A stretch of 64,000 nucleotides of DNA from positions 1 to 64,000 of the forward strand of contig JAXLSU010000002.1 of assembly GCA_046330455.1 (NCBI GenBank). The letters are read 5' to 3'. The DNA comes from CAVQXR01 sp046330455 (GTDB lineage: Bacteria; Actinomycetota; Thermoleophilia; Gaiellales; Gaiellaceae). Shown here piece after piece: positions 1 to 7,508 of the stretch. The notes below the pieces were generated by a model that worked only from the letters and a program-made list of their open reading frames with translations, ran no database searches and was not told where the DNA came from. Both the position numbers and the translations under genes were made by a program. Every line of letters starts with the position of its first letter. Position 1 is the stretch's first letter.

Positions 1-1
1 A

Positions 2-805
2 CTCGGCAGCATCACCAACCTCACCTCCCAGAGCGGCACCCTGGAGTGGAGCTACGACTACGAACCCTACGGAGCCACCGCCCAAGCCACCCAAAACGAC
101 CCGAACGCACCCACAAACCCCATCCAATTCACAGGCCAATACAACGACCCCACAACCGGCCTCTACAACCTCCGCGCCCGCCAATACAACCCCACCCTCG
201 GCCAATTCACAAGCCCCGACCCCGCCGGCCAAACCACCCCCAACCAGCAGTCCACCTACCTCTACGCCAACGCGAGACCAACAGTCCTCACCGACCCCTC
301 AGGGCTCGAAGCAACCGACCAAGGGTGCGGATCATTGGTCGAACACCTGCCAGGCATCGGCAGCGCCTGGTGCGAAGGCCTCCAAACCCTCAGCCCACGC
401 TGGCAAGGCATCATCGGCGCCACAGTCACCGCCGGCCCCGAAGCCCTCCTGTTCGCCGCACCAGGAGCCATCGAACTCCGCCTCGCACTCCGAGCCAGCA
501 ACTACGCCGCAAAGGGCGCAGCGGCTGCGCGCTCATCGATCGTCGCGAGCGATGGGACGAGGATTAACGGCTTCACCGGGCACGGGATCGATCGGGTTAT
601 AGGCGATGGCGCGAGAAGGGCGGGCGTTAGGCCGCAGGCACTCCTGGACGCCATCAGGAACCCGAAGGGAATCAAGGAGGGCGTCGACGACCTCGGAAGA
701 CCCTTCAAGATCTACACAGGACGTGACGCTCGCGTCGTGGTCAACCCGCAGACCGGGCGAATCGTTTCCGTCAACCCACTCTCGCGGACCGGCGCGAACA
801 GGTGA
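2..805 (+). CDS. RHS-repeat protein, C-terminal end with toxin-like tail (partial)
   Basis: The frame is open from the left edge, so the 5' part is missing and only about 267 codons remain. The first part carries the RHS core ending signature (LRARQYNPTLGQFTSPDP, about residues 57-75), which in RHS and polymorphic toxins closes the shell before a variable C-terminal toxin. After an alanine-rich stretch, the last ~75 residues are a small separate domain with GHGIDRVIG, LLDAIRNP and ARVVVNPQTGRIVSVNP. The His plus a basic-rich strand resembles DUF4258/BECR-type RNase toxins, but I cannot fix the family. The next gene overlaps by 4 bases, as toxin-immunity pairs do. Delivery route and target are not visible. 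Confidence 0.85.
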   Translation, partial: LGSITNLTSQSGTLEWSYDYEPYGATAQATQNDPNAPTNPIQFTGQYNDPTTGLYNLRARQYNPTLGQFTSPDPAGQTTPNQQSTYLYANARPTVLTDPSGLEATDQGCGSLVEHLPGIGSAWCEGLQTLSPRWQGIIGATVTAGPEALLFAAPGAIELRLALRASNYAAKGAAAARSSIVASDGTRINGFTGHGIDRVIGDGARRAGVRPQALLDAIRNPKGIKEGVDDLGRPFKIYTGRDARVVVNPQTGRIVSVNPLSRTGANR

Positions 806-1104
806 ACGCATTGGGTGGCCCCGGCCCGATGAGATCTGTTCGTTTGTCCAGCGCTCAGCGCGCGTACCTTCAGGCCGCGGACTACCTGCCCGCCGATCTT
901 CGCCACATCATCGCGAGCGAATCCGCTCCTGACACCGCCTCTGGCGGAATGACTCTCGAGGTCGGCGAGGACATCGCGGAGCGAGTCCGCTCAGCATTGA
1001 CTGACCGGCTTGCCCAGGTCGGTTTCGATCCGAGCTACGAGCTCACGGGCGAAGGCGCCGTACTCGAGGAGCTCATTGACGCGTTCTTCGAGGAGAGGTC
1101 GTGA
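802..1104 (+). CDS. Probable immunity protein for the RHS toxin
   Basis: A 100-residue acidic protein that starts with GTG inside the stop of the RHS gene (GTGA overlap), so the two are translationally coupled. It has no signal peptide or membrane segment, and the C-terminal half is rich in Glu and Asp (GAVLEELIDAFFEERS at the end). I do not recognise the family. The immunity role is inferred only from position, size and acidity, which are usual for proteins that neutralise a basic nuclease toxin. A start at the internal ATG ten codons in (MRSVRLSS) is also possible. Confidence 0.65.
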   Translation: MNALGGPGPMRSVRLSSAQRAYLQAADYLPADLRHIIASESAPDTASGGMTLEVGEDIAERVRSALTDRLAQVGFDPSYELTGEGAVLEELIDAFFEERS

Positions 1105-1355
1105 TGTCACTGCCCTGCGTCGGTCAGTCATCCGAGGCTTGTCTCACATCTCCCGAGAGCGCCCCAGATCTATGTCATCAGATCTCCCCGGTCCAAGCGG
1201 CCTTGATTCGCGAGGCCGTGCTGGCTGTCCTGGCCTGGACCCCGTCGCGCTCGACACTTCAGGACGCCGTCTTGTGTAGGCGTTGTCCATCATCCCACGT
1301 CCGTCTCACCTCGGTCTGACCTTGACCCGCTCTGGTGGACACGTGGTTTCGGTGT

Positions 1356-1431
1356 TCATGATGCGAACTGTTGTCGGTGCTCGAGCGGGGTGAGGTGTCC
1401 GAGCGCGGTCTGGTGGCGTTGTCGGTTGTAG
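1356..1431 (-). pseudogene. 3' end of IS3 orfB transposase (fragment cut off by IS110)
   Basis: On the minus strand this reads YNRQRHQTALGHLTPLEH and then a stop, the characteristic C-terminal tail of IS3 OrfB transposases. The body of the gene stops at a matching Tyr codon at 3036, so the two pieces join once the inserted element is taken out. It is too short to act alone. Confidence 0.85.
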
Positions 1432-1664
1432 GGGGATGAGACTTCCTTCATGGGCTTGCTGTCTCGTCCGGTCGTCGGCGTAGCGTCGGCGGCGTTCCGG
1501 GACAGGGGCCCTGGGAGGCGAGGGTTGGGCAGGCCGCTGGCTTGTATGAGCTGCGAGCTCGCTGTTTGTATTTGGCCGCCCCTGCGACTTGCCCGGGTGT
1601 GCTGTGAGCACGGATCCGTAGCTGTCGCCATGCCCGCCCCGCCTCGCGAATCGTCGAGTGAGAG
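1432..1664 (+). ncRNA. Candidate bridge RNA region of the IS110 element
   Basis: Noncoding left end of the IS110 element, directly upstream of the transposase. In IS621-type elements this segment is transcribed as a bridge RNA whose donor loop matches the element ends. Here ATCCGTAG at 1614-1621 is identical to the last bases of the element plus its core (3032-3039), as expected for a left-donor guide. A small hairpin, GTGCT-GTG-AGCAC (1599-1611), lies just before it, and CAGGG-G-CCCTG is near 1503. I did not find a convincing match to the target flanks, so the target loop is unassigned, and ends and structure are not determined. Confidence 0.5.
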
Positions 1665-1673
1665 GTGGTGGTG

Positions 1674-3026
1674 ATGCGGAGCATCGCGCTTGACGCGCAT
1701 CGCGATTTCTGCGAGGTCGCGATCAGCGAGCGAGGGCGGGTGCGGTTGGCTGGGAGGATCGCGACGACGCCGGAGGCGCTCCGGTTCTTCGGCGAGAGTC
1801 TGCAGTCGACGGATCAGGTGGTGCTGGAGGCGACCGGCAACGCGGTCGAGATCGCGCGGATCCTGGAGCCGTTCGTCGAGCGGGTCGTGCTTGCTGATGC
1901 GAAGGCGGTGCGTGGGGCGGCGCGCGGTCGCGCGAAGACCGACAAGGTCGATGCGCGGCTGCTCGCACGCCTGCTGGCGGCCGGCTTCCTCGCCGAGGTA
2001 TGGACGCCGGACGAACAGACACGGGCGCGTCGCCGTCTGGTCAGCCGGCGAGCACAGCTCGTCCGTCAGCGCACTCGCGAGAAGAATCAGGTGCACGCCG
2101 TCTTGATGCGCCGGCTCGTCGGCAAGCCACCGATGAGCGACGTCTTCGGTGTCCGTGGCCGCGCCTGGCTCGCTCGTCTCGAGCTGCCGGCCGACGAGCG
2201 GCTGACCGTCGACGGCTGCCTGCGCCACATCGACATGCTCAACGAGGAGGTCGGCATGGTCGAGCAGGCGATCGCCCTCGATGCGCTCACCTCGCCCGAG
2301 ATGCGGCGGCTGCTCACGATCCCCGGCATCAACGCTGTCACCGCTTGCGCGTTGATCGGCGCGATCGGTGATATCCGTCGCTTCCCGACGCCGGCGCACC
2401 TGGTCGGCTATCTCGGCCTCGACCCGCGCGTGATCCAGTCCGGCAGCGAGCCCGCCCGGCACGGGCGGATCTCCAAGCAGGGGCCGGGCGAGGCGCGGCA
2501 CGTGCTCGTTGAGGCAGCCTGGTACCTGGCGCGCACGATCGGGCCGATGCGTGCCTTCCACCAGCGGATCCGTGCCCGCCGCGGCGCCAACGTCGCCACC
2601 GTCGCAGTCGCGCGCAAGCTGGCCGTGATCTGCTGGCACATGCTCACCGACGAGGAGGACTACGCCTTCGCGCGTCCGTCTCTGACCCGGGAGAAGCTGC
2701 GTCGGCTCGAGTTGCTCACAGGCGCCGAGCGCAACCGCGGCCGCCGACATCCCGAGCGCATCTTCGCGCCCAGGAGACAGCACGAGCTCGAGCGCGAGCT
2801 CGCCGCGCAGGCCGAGACCGCCTACAAGCGGCTCACAGCCGACTGGGCCGCGTGGCGACCGAAAGCGAGCGCGGGTGCCGCAACGGGGCGCGCATCTTCG
2901 CGTCAGCCAGAGGCGACAAGCCCGCGCGGCAGGATCGAGCCCCAAGCTCCTGCCCTTCGGCCGGCGGTCACCCGCGCTCACACCGAAGCATCCCACCCAC
3001 CGGAGGACGCGTCCAGCGGCACTTGA
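1674..3026 (+). CDS. IS110-family transposase (DEDD recombinase)
   Basis: About 450 residues. The N-terminal RuvC-like part shows IALDAH near residue 5, an acidic VVLEATGNAVEI around 50 and KTDKVDARLLARLL around 90, which supply the DEDD residues. The C-terminal Transposase_20 part has LLTIPGINAVTA and ARHGRISKQG, whose Ser is the likely nucleophile. The last ~60 residues are a low-complexity tail rich in Ala, Pro and Arg, possibly read-through into the element's right end. I chose ATG 1674 over the upstream in-frame GTG codons because GAGAGG precedes it. The enzyme should excise and insert the element without hydrolytic ends, guided by RNA. Confidence 0.85.
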   Translation: MRSIALDAHRDFCEVAISERGRVRLAGRIATTPEALRFFGESLQSTDQVVLEATGNAVEIARILEPFVERVVLADAKAVRGAARGRAKTDKVDARLLARLLAAGFLAEVWTPDEQTRARRRLVSRRAQLVRQRTREKNQVHAVLMRRLVGKPPMSDVFGVRGRAWLARLELPADERLTVDGCLRHIDMLNEEVGMVEQAIALDALTSPEMRRLLTIPGINAVTACALIGAIGDIRRFPTPAHLVGYLGLDPRVIQSGSEPARHGRISKQGPGEARHVLVEAAWYLARTIGPMRAFHQRIRARRGANVATVAVARKLAVICWHMLTDEEDYAFARPSLTREKLRRLELLTGAERNRGRRHPERIFAPRRQHELERELAAQAETAYKRLTADWAAWRPKASAGAATGRASSRQPEATSPRGRIEPQAPALRPAVTRAHTEASHPPEDASSGT

Positions 3027-3035
3027 CTTTCATCC

Positions 3036-3835
3036 GTAGAAGATCTCGATGTATTCGCGAACAGGTAGAGCCTCGCGGCGGCGCGGGTGGGGAAGCGCAG
3101 CGAGCCGCGGATCCAGCGGATCTCGCGTTTCAGCGTCGACCAGAACGTTTCCATGGCGGCGTTGTCGTAGCAGTCGCCGGTCGAGCCGAAGCTGACCTTC
3201 AGGCCGGCGAGGGTCGCTGCGGAGCAGAGATCGAGCGAGGTGTATTGGGGGCCGCGATCGGCGTGATGGATCAGCCCTTCCGGATCCGGGGTCGAGCGCC
3301 ACAGCGCCATCGTCAACGCGTCGACGACGAGCTCGGCGTCGGGATGAGCCCCAGTCGCCCAGCCGACGAGGCTGCGGTCGCAGAGGTCACGGACGCCGGC
3401 GAGGTAGAGAGTGCCCTCATCGGTGGGGAACTCGGCGATGTCGGCGACCCAGCGCTGGTTCGGTCTGGTGGCCGCGAAGTCACGCTGTAGCAGGTCCGGG
3501 GCCGGGGCAATGTCGGGTCGCCCGCGCCGCCACTTGCGCCGCGGGTTGACGCCGACAAGCTGCTCGGCCCGCATCAGCCGGGCGACCCGCTTGCGGCCCA
3601 CACAGACGCCGCGTCGGGCGAGTTGGCCGTGGACCCGTGGGGCGCCGTAGGTGCGACGCGAGTCGTGGTGGATCTGCTCGATCTCGGCCAGCAGCGCCGC
3701 GTCAACGAGCGCCCGCCGCGAGGGCGGCCGTTTGCACCACGCATAGAAGCCCGAGCGCGAGACCTCGGCCAGCCGGCACAGCCGCTTCACGGGATACTCG
3801 TGGCGATGATCGGCGACGAAGCGAAAGCGGCTCAC
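3036..3835 (-). pseudogene. IS3-family OrfB transposase, 5' part (frameshifted and interrupted)
   Basis: The DDE catalytic core is complete: WVADIAEFPT (first Asp), HHADRGPQYTS (second Asp) and NAAMETFWSTLK (Glu), after an HTH_21-type segment with YGAPRVHGQLARRG. Near 3055-3059 two extra bases (CG duplicated within TTCGAA) shift the frame just before the Tyr where IS110 has inserted, so the frame runs into foreign sequence and stops near 2978. The start overlaps orfA by 4 bases (3832-3835), as usual. The gene is inactive as it stands. Confidence 0.85.
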
Positions 3836-4128
3836 CGCATCGTCTCCCGGGCAAAATACGCGGCCGCCTTGCGCAAGATCTCGCGGTCGACCTTCAGATC
3901 AACGTTTTCCTTGCGCAGCCGCGCCAGCTCCTGACGCTCCGACTCCGTCAACCCGTCCGGGTCGACCGCACGGGCACGCGCGTCACGATCGGCCTTCAAC
4001 CAGTTGTGCAAGGTCGAGTCGGTCACCCCGAGACTGCGCGCGACCTCCACGACCGGCCGGCCAGACGACCTGACCAACTCGACCGCCTCACGCCGAAACT
4101 CGGGCGGATACTTCGCGGGACGACCCAC
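3832..4128 (-). CDS. IS3-family OrfA (helix-turn-helix, transposase partner)
   Basis: 98 residues, the full usual length for an IS3 OrfA. The N-terminal HTH_Tnp_1 domain has YPPEFRREAVELVRSS and VARSLGVTDSTLHNWLK, followed by a leucine-zipper-like stretch (ELARLRKENVDLKVDREILRK written as ELARLRKEN then LKVDREILRK) used for dimerisation. In intact IS3 elements a -1 frameshift fuses OrfA with OrfB. Here that would give a non-functional product because orfB is broken. It could still bind the element ends and act as a weak repressor. Confidence 0.85.
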   Translation of the reverse strand: MGRPAKYPPEFRREAVELVRSSGRPVVEVARSLGVTDSTLHNWLKADRDARARAVDPDGLTESERQELARLRKENVDLKVDREILRKAAAYFARETMR

Positions 4129-4191
4129 ACGGGCCTCCTTCCTCCGGGGAAACCCCCAGAATCAGGTGTCCACGCAACCGGGTCAAGGTCA

Positions 4192-4440
4192 GTTCGTACT
4201 TTCCCGACTGGCTCCTGCAGCCGCGGCGTCGTGCCGGGCAGGCGCTCTGCTCGGTGATAGCCGACTACCATCTGGCTGGGGTCTCGACGCGGCGAGTCGA
4301 GAAGCTCGTTCGCCAGCTCGGGATCGAGCACATGTCGAAGAGCCAGGTCTTGCGGCTGGCGAAGGCGCTCGATCGGATCGTCGAGGACTTCCGCACCCGC
4401 CCGCTCGACGGGTCGCCCTATCCGTACCTGACCCTCGACG
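4192..4440 (+). pseudogene. IS256 (mutator) transposase internal fragment
   Basis: Immediately outside the IS3 right end the plus strand reads YFPDWLLQPRRRAGQAL, then VSTRRVEKLVRQLGIEHMSK and DGSPYPYLTLDA. This matches the middle of IS256-family transposases up to the first catalytic Asp (YLTLDA). It has no start and breaks off after YLTLDA. The following ~170 bases to the MFS gene do not continue the family. I found no matching N-terminal part left of the IS3 element, so more than a simple insertion has happened. Confidence 0.75.
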
Positions 4441-4613
4441 CGCGTGCATTCCCACATCCTCATCGGACCTCGATACGCGCGCGCCAGTTGCGCCCGGGGC
4501 GCAAACCGACGATGGTCCCGTTCGAATCTCCGATCAGGGGACGGAAACCCCGGCGGCTGCTCCGGGCGACACGAGCTCGAGCTGCTCGCAGCCGTCGACA
4601 TGGACTGACCTGC

Positions 4614-5813
4614 CTAGCCGCTGCATGCGCCCGCCTCGGCGGGCGCGGGAGTGAGCCTTGCAGGCGCCTCCACGATCACCGAGCGAACGACGAGGCTCGA
4701 GAGCCCGACACAGCCGACGCCGAGCCAGAACACCGCCTCGTAGCCGAACAGCGCGGCGATCCCGCCGGCGAGGAAGCCGCCGACGCCCACGAAGAGATCG
4801 AAGAAGGCGGTGAGGCCCGCGACCGACGCGCCGCGCTCGTCCGGCGGCGCCTGGCCGAGCACGAACGAGGCGATCGACGGCCACGGCAGCGAGTAGCCGA
4901 CCCCGATCGCCACCGCTGCGGCGATCGCGACGGCGGGCGACGGGAACAGCGCGATCACGGCGAGTCCGCCCGCCATCAGGCCATGGCCGATCGCGAGGCT
5001 CCGGCGTGGCCCGACCCGGTCCGGGAGCCAGCCGACGAGAATGCGAGAGGCGAGCACGATCCCGGCGAAGACGGCGAACGCGGCGGCCCCGCCCCCGCCG
5101 TGACCCGCCAGGTACAGGACCAGGAACCCGGCGAGCGCCACGTACGAGATGTTCGTGAGGCCGAGGGCGATACCGGGCCCGATGGATGCCCGCGGCAGCA
5201 CCGGCGTCCGCCGGCCCGGGTTTCGCCGGACGGGCGACTCCGGCACGTACCGGAGCGTCGCGAGCCCGACGAGGGGGGTGATCGCGACGAACCAGCCGGC
5301 CGCGACGAAGCTCCCGAGCGCCTCGCCGACGAGCGGCCCGAGCGCAAGCCCGCCCCAGACCGCAGAGCCCAGCAGGGCGAGCGTCTGCGCCCGGCGCTCC
5401 GGCGGCGCCCGGTCGACGACCCACGCGACGGCCCCGATGTAGACGAGCGCCTCGCCCGCCCCGTGCACGATCCGTCCGACCGCAACGCCCGGGACGCCGA
5501 GCGAGACCGCGTAGAACAGCCCGCCGAGCGCCCCGAGAGCGAGCCCGACGGCGAGCGTGAAGCGCCGGCCCCGGACGTCCGCCAACCGGGAGAGCCCGAG
5601 GCGCGCGGCAAGCCCCGCGACCGAGAACACACCGATCAGGAGGCCCAGCACGAGGTTGCTCGCGCCCAGCTCGTGACGGACGTACGGAGGAAGCGTGGGC
5701 ACGGTCGCGCCGATTCCCACGAACCCGATGAAGGCGGCCGCGACGACGAGCCAGAACGAGGCTCCGAGCTCGACGAACAGGCTGACGCGGCCCTCCCCGC
5801 TGCGGAGGCTCAC
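4614..5813 (-). CDS. MFS transporter (12-TM)
   Basis: About 399 residues from a GTG at 5813. The frame stays open 29 codons further upstream, but those are hydrophilic and unlike an MFS N-terminus. About 12 hydrophobic segments are visible. The loop between TM2 and TM3 has the MFS signature GLSRLADVRGRRFTL, with a second copy in the other half (GWLPDRVGPRRSLAIG), the hallmark of the duplicated 6+6 fold. It resembles drug/proton antiporter types, but the substrate cannot be told. The cupin gene starts about 107 bases away in the opposite direction, so the two diverge. Confidence 0.85.
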   Translation of the reverse strand: MSLRSGEGRVSLFVELGASFWLVVAAAFIGFVGIGATVPTLPPYVRHELGASNLVLGLLIGVFSVAGLAARLGLSRLADVRGRRFTLAVGLALGALGGLFYAVSLGVPGVAVGRIVHGAGEALVYIGAVAWVVDRAPPERRAQTLALLGSAVWGGLALGPLVGEALGSFVAAGWFVAITPLVGLATLRYVPESPVRRNPGRRTPVLPRASIGPGIALGLTNISYVALAGFLVLYLAGHGGGGAAAFAVFAGIVLASRILVGWLPDRVGPRRSLAIGHGLMAGGLAVIALFPSPAVAIAAAVAIGVGYSLPWPSIASFVLGQAPPDERGASVAGLTAFFDLFVGVGGFLAGGIAALFGYEAVFWLGVGCVGLSSLVVRSVIVEAPARLTPAPAEAGACSG

Positions 5814-5907
5814 GCGCTGATTCGGGAAAGGGTCATCGCCGAGCTCATCGTCGTGCCTGCGCGTACTTCTACCCCAGGGGGCATGGCGCGGGCGGGACAA
5901 CCTCGCC

Positions 5908-5913
5908 TAGGAT
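5908..5913 (+). promoter_or_regulatory. -10 box (TAGGAT) of the cupin gene, leaderless start
   Basis: TAGGAT ends exactly 6 bases before the GTG at 5920, and no Shine-Dalgarno is present. This spacing would put the transcript start at the start codon. Confidence 0.55.
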
Positions 5914-5919
5914 GCCGCC

Positions 5920-6306
5920 GTGGGCTATACCGTCCTGCGCCCCGAGCAGCAGCGCTTCGAGAAGCCGAGCTGGCGGCCCGACGACCCCCATCGCACGATC
6001 GTCGAGCTGCCCCTGCTCGCGAACCTCTCGCACTCCCGGGCGCACCTGTGGCGGTATCCGCCCGGCGGCTCGGGCCACCGCCATCGCGAGCCCACCCAGG
6101 AGGAGGTCTTCCTCGTGCTCGAGGGGACCCTGACTCTCGAGCTCGGCGACCCCGCCGAGACCGTCGAGCTGCCGCCGCGAGGCATCGCCGTCGTCGAGCC
6201 GGGAACGCCGCTGCTCGTGCAGAACCGCGGCGAGCAGGACGTGATCGTGTTCGTCTACGGTGCGCCCGCCGTGCGCGACGCGGAGCTCATCGAGACGATG
6301 TGGTAG
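5920..6306 (+). CDS. Small cupin-domain protein
   Basis: 128 residues with a single cupin_2 barrel. The metal-binding motif 1 is GSGHRHREPTQEEVFLVLEG (about residues 47-66, giving two His and a Glu). Motif 2 is PPRGIAVVEPGTPLLVQNRG, where the usual His of PxxxxHxxxN is absent. It has no signal peptide. Such one-barrel cupins are small isomerases or dioxygenases or simply bind a ligand, and the substrate cannot be predicted. It converges on the flippase-like gene with only 4 bases between the stop codons. Confidence 0.75.
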   Translation: MGYTVLRPEQQRFEKPSWRPDDPHRTIVELPLLANLSHSRAHLWRYPPGGSGHRHREPTQEEVFLVLEGTLTLELGDPAETVELPPRGIAVVEPGTPLLVQNRGEQDVIVFVYGAPAVRDAELIETMW

Positions 6307-6310
6307 CCGG

Positions 6311-7288
6311 TCAGGCGGCCCGGCGGGCGAACACCCGCTGGCCCGCATGCCGCGCAGCGGCGAAGAGAACGACGGCCACCCCGGCGAGGATCACCATCGC
6401 CTGGGCGCTGATCGCGTAGTCGATCGCCTGCTGCGTGCTCAAACCGGACGCGACGAGCATCGCAGCACCGGCGCCGGCCTGGGTCGCGGCACCAGCGGGC
6501 GCGATCGGCAGCGCGGCCGAGGCGGCGGCCGCGCACAGGAAGCCGATCGCGAGCGGGAACGAGATGCTGATGTCCATGGCCGCGAGCAGGAAGAACAGCG
6601 CTGTCGCCCGTACCGACCACGAGGCGAAAACGAGCAGGCCGGCATGCCATGCCTGCCTGCCGGGAGTGACGCGGGTACTGAGCCAGCGGGCGATCCGGAA
6701 CCGGATCAGGCGTCCGCTCGCGATCGCTCTCGGCAGCAGCACGATGATCAGCGCCGCACCGAGGCCGCCGGCGGCGACGACGGCGAGCCCGGCCCGCAGC
6801 GCAGGCGACCCGGTCGAGGTCGCCGCCGCGGTCGCGCTGATCGGCATCAGGGCCGCGGCGTCGACGAGCCCGAGCATGAACAGGGACAGCGAGAGGGTCC
6901 CGATCCCGGACGGGCAGCTCGGGTAGCGGCGGACGACGGCGATCCGCACGACGTCGTCGAACCGGCCCGGCAGCGCCGCGCCGGTGACCGAGGCCGCACC
7001 GTTCGCGGCCGCGAGTGAGAGCGGCCCGGGACGCTCTTCCGGGTGGAAGAGCCGGTGCCACCCGAACGCCTTGAGCGGATACGAGAGAACGAAGAGGATG
7101 CCGGCGACCGCGAGCAGCTTCGGGTTCGCGTGCTCGAGCGGCCAGCCCGTCGCTGCGAAGTGCCGGGCCGCGAGGGCCGACACGGCGAGCGCGAAGACCG
7201 TGACGACCACGTTCAGGATCCGCCGGCCGCGGGTCGTTCTGATGAAGGCCACCGCCCTGGTCACCAGCGGTTCAATCGACCCTGGCAT
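6311..7288 (-). CDS. Lysylphosphatidylglycerol-synthase-TM / UPF0104-type membrane protein
   Basis: 325 residues from the ATG at 7288. The frame is open for 77 more codons upstream, but those cross the tRNA gene and are not coding. There are about eight hydrophobic segments, with the family-type stretch FVLSYPLKAFGWHRLF and the polar segment GAALPGRFDDVVRIAVVRR. These proteins are related to the flippase domain of MprF and are often linked to export of lipid or cell-wall precursors. It lacks the soluble aminoacyl-transfer domain. Function beyond lipid handling is not known. Confidence 0.75.
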   Translation of the reverse strand: MPGSIEPLVTRAVAFIRTTRGRRILNVVVTVFALAVSALAARHFAATGWPLEHANPKLLAVAGILFVLSYPLKAFGWHRLFHPEERPGPLSLAAANGAASVTGAALPGRFDDVVRIAVVRRYPSCPSGIGTLSLSLFMLGLVDAAALMPISATAAATSTGSPALRAGLAVVAAGGLGAALIIVLLPRAIASGRLIRFRIARWLSTRVTPGRQAWHAGLLVFASWSVRATALFFLLAAMDISISFPLAIGFLCAAAASAALPIAPAGAATQAGAGAAMLVASGLSTQQAIDYAISAQAMVILAGVAVVLFAAARHAGQRVFARRAA

Positions 7289-7368
7289 GGAGGACCTTAA
7301 CGCTCGAACGGGGGCTGCTCTCTTCGGTTGGGAAGTCGTGGGCGAGACGGAACGACCTGCTTCGTCAG

Positions 7369-7452
7369 TGCGGATGAGAGGAATCGAACCTCCACGGGGT
7401 TGCCCCCACACGGACCTGAACCGTGCGCGTCTACCAGTTCCGCCACATCCGC
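7369..7452 (-). tRNA. tRNA-Leu (anticodon CAG)
   Basis: Read on the minus strand the acceptor arms GCGGATG and CATCCGC pair. The D arm contains GGCGGAACTGGTAGACGC, and the anticodon stem CACGG/CCGTG encloses TTCAGGT, giving anticodon CAG. The long variable arm (GGGGG..CCCC type) and the T arm with GGTTCGATTCC are as in class II leucine tRNAs. The 3' CCA is not encoded. Confidence 0.95.
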
Positions 7453-7508
7453 GTGGACTGCTGAACGACGATTCTAGCCGCCGCGACGTGGCGCCCGGAG
7501 GCAACGGT

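Larger units (their letters stand above)
1428..3039 (+). mobile_element. IS110-family insertion element nested in IS3 orfB
   Basis: The boundaries were found by rejoining the IS3 orfB reading frame. GTAG occurs at both junctions (1428-1431 and 3036-3039), and removing one copy plus the intervening DNA restores the expected orfB sequence. The unit is about 1.61 kb, has no terminal inverted repeats, and has one transposase gene preceded by about 230 noncoding bases. That is the layout of the IS110 group, which recombines at a short core sequence and is guided by a bridge RNA from the left noncoding end. Which two bases of GTAG are the true core cannot be decided here. Confidence 0.8.
1317..4191 (-). 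mobile_element. IS3-family element, interrupted by an IS110 element
   Basis: The two ends are imperfect inverted repeats. The left end begins TGACCTTGACCCG, and the right end read inward (from 4191) begins TGACCTTGACCCG and continues to a shared GTGGACAC. Between them on the minus strand lie orfA (3832-4128) and orfB. The orfB gene is split: its last 25 codons are at 1356-1431 and the rest at 3036-3835, with an IS110 element between. I see no clean target-site duplication (GTC on the left, GTT on the right). With the insertion removed the element would be about 1.27 kb, a normal IS3 size. The copy is dead because orfB is interrupted and frameshifted. Confidence 0.85.

Noticed and set aside
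1101..1319. A 72-codon plus-strand frame directly after the immunity gene.
   Set aside because: It has no recognisable domain, runs into the IS3 end and looks like chance coding in GC-rich DNA. The 210-base gap is otherwise featureless.
1356..2996. A 546-codon minus-strand frame opposite the IS110 transposase.
   Set aside because: Only its last 25 codons (the IS3 orfB tail) are real. The rest is the shadow of the IS110 gene.
4023..4601. A 192-codon minus-strand frame across the IS3 end and IS256 fragment.
   Set aside because: It overlaps the real IS fragments in another frame, with no motif. A T-arm-like GTTCGAATC at ~4519 did not fold into a tRNA.
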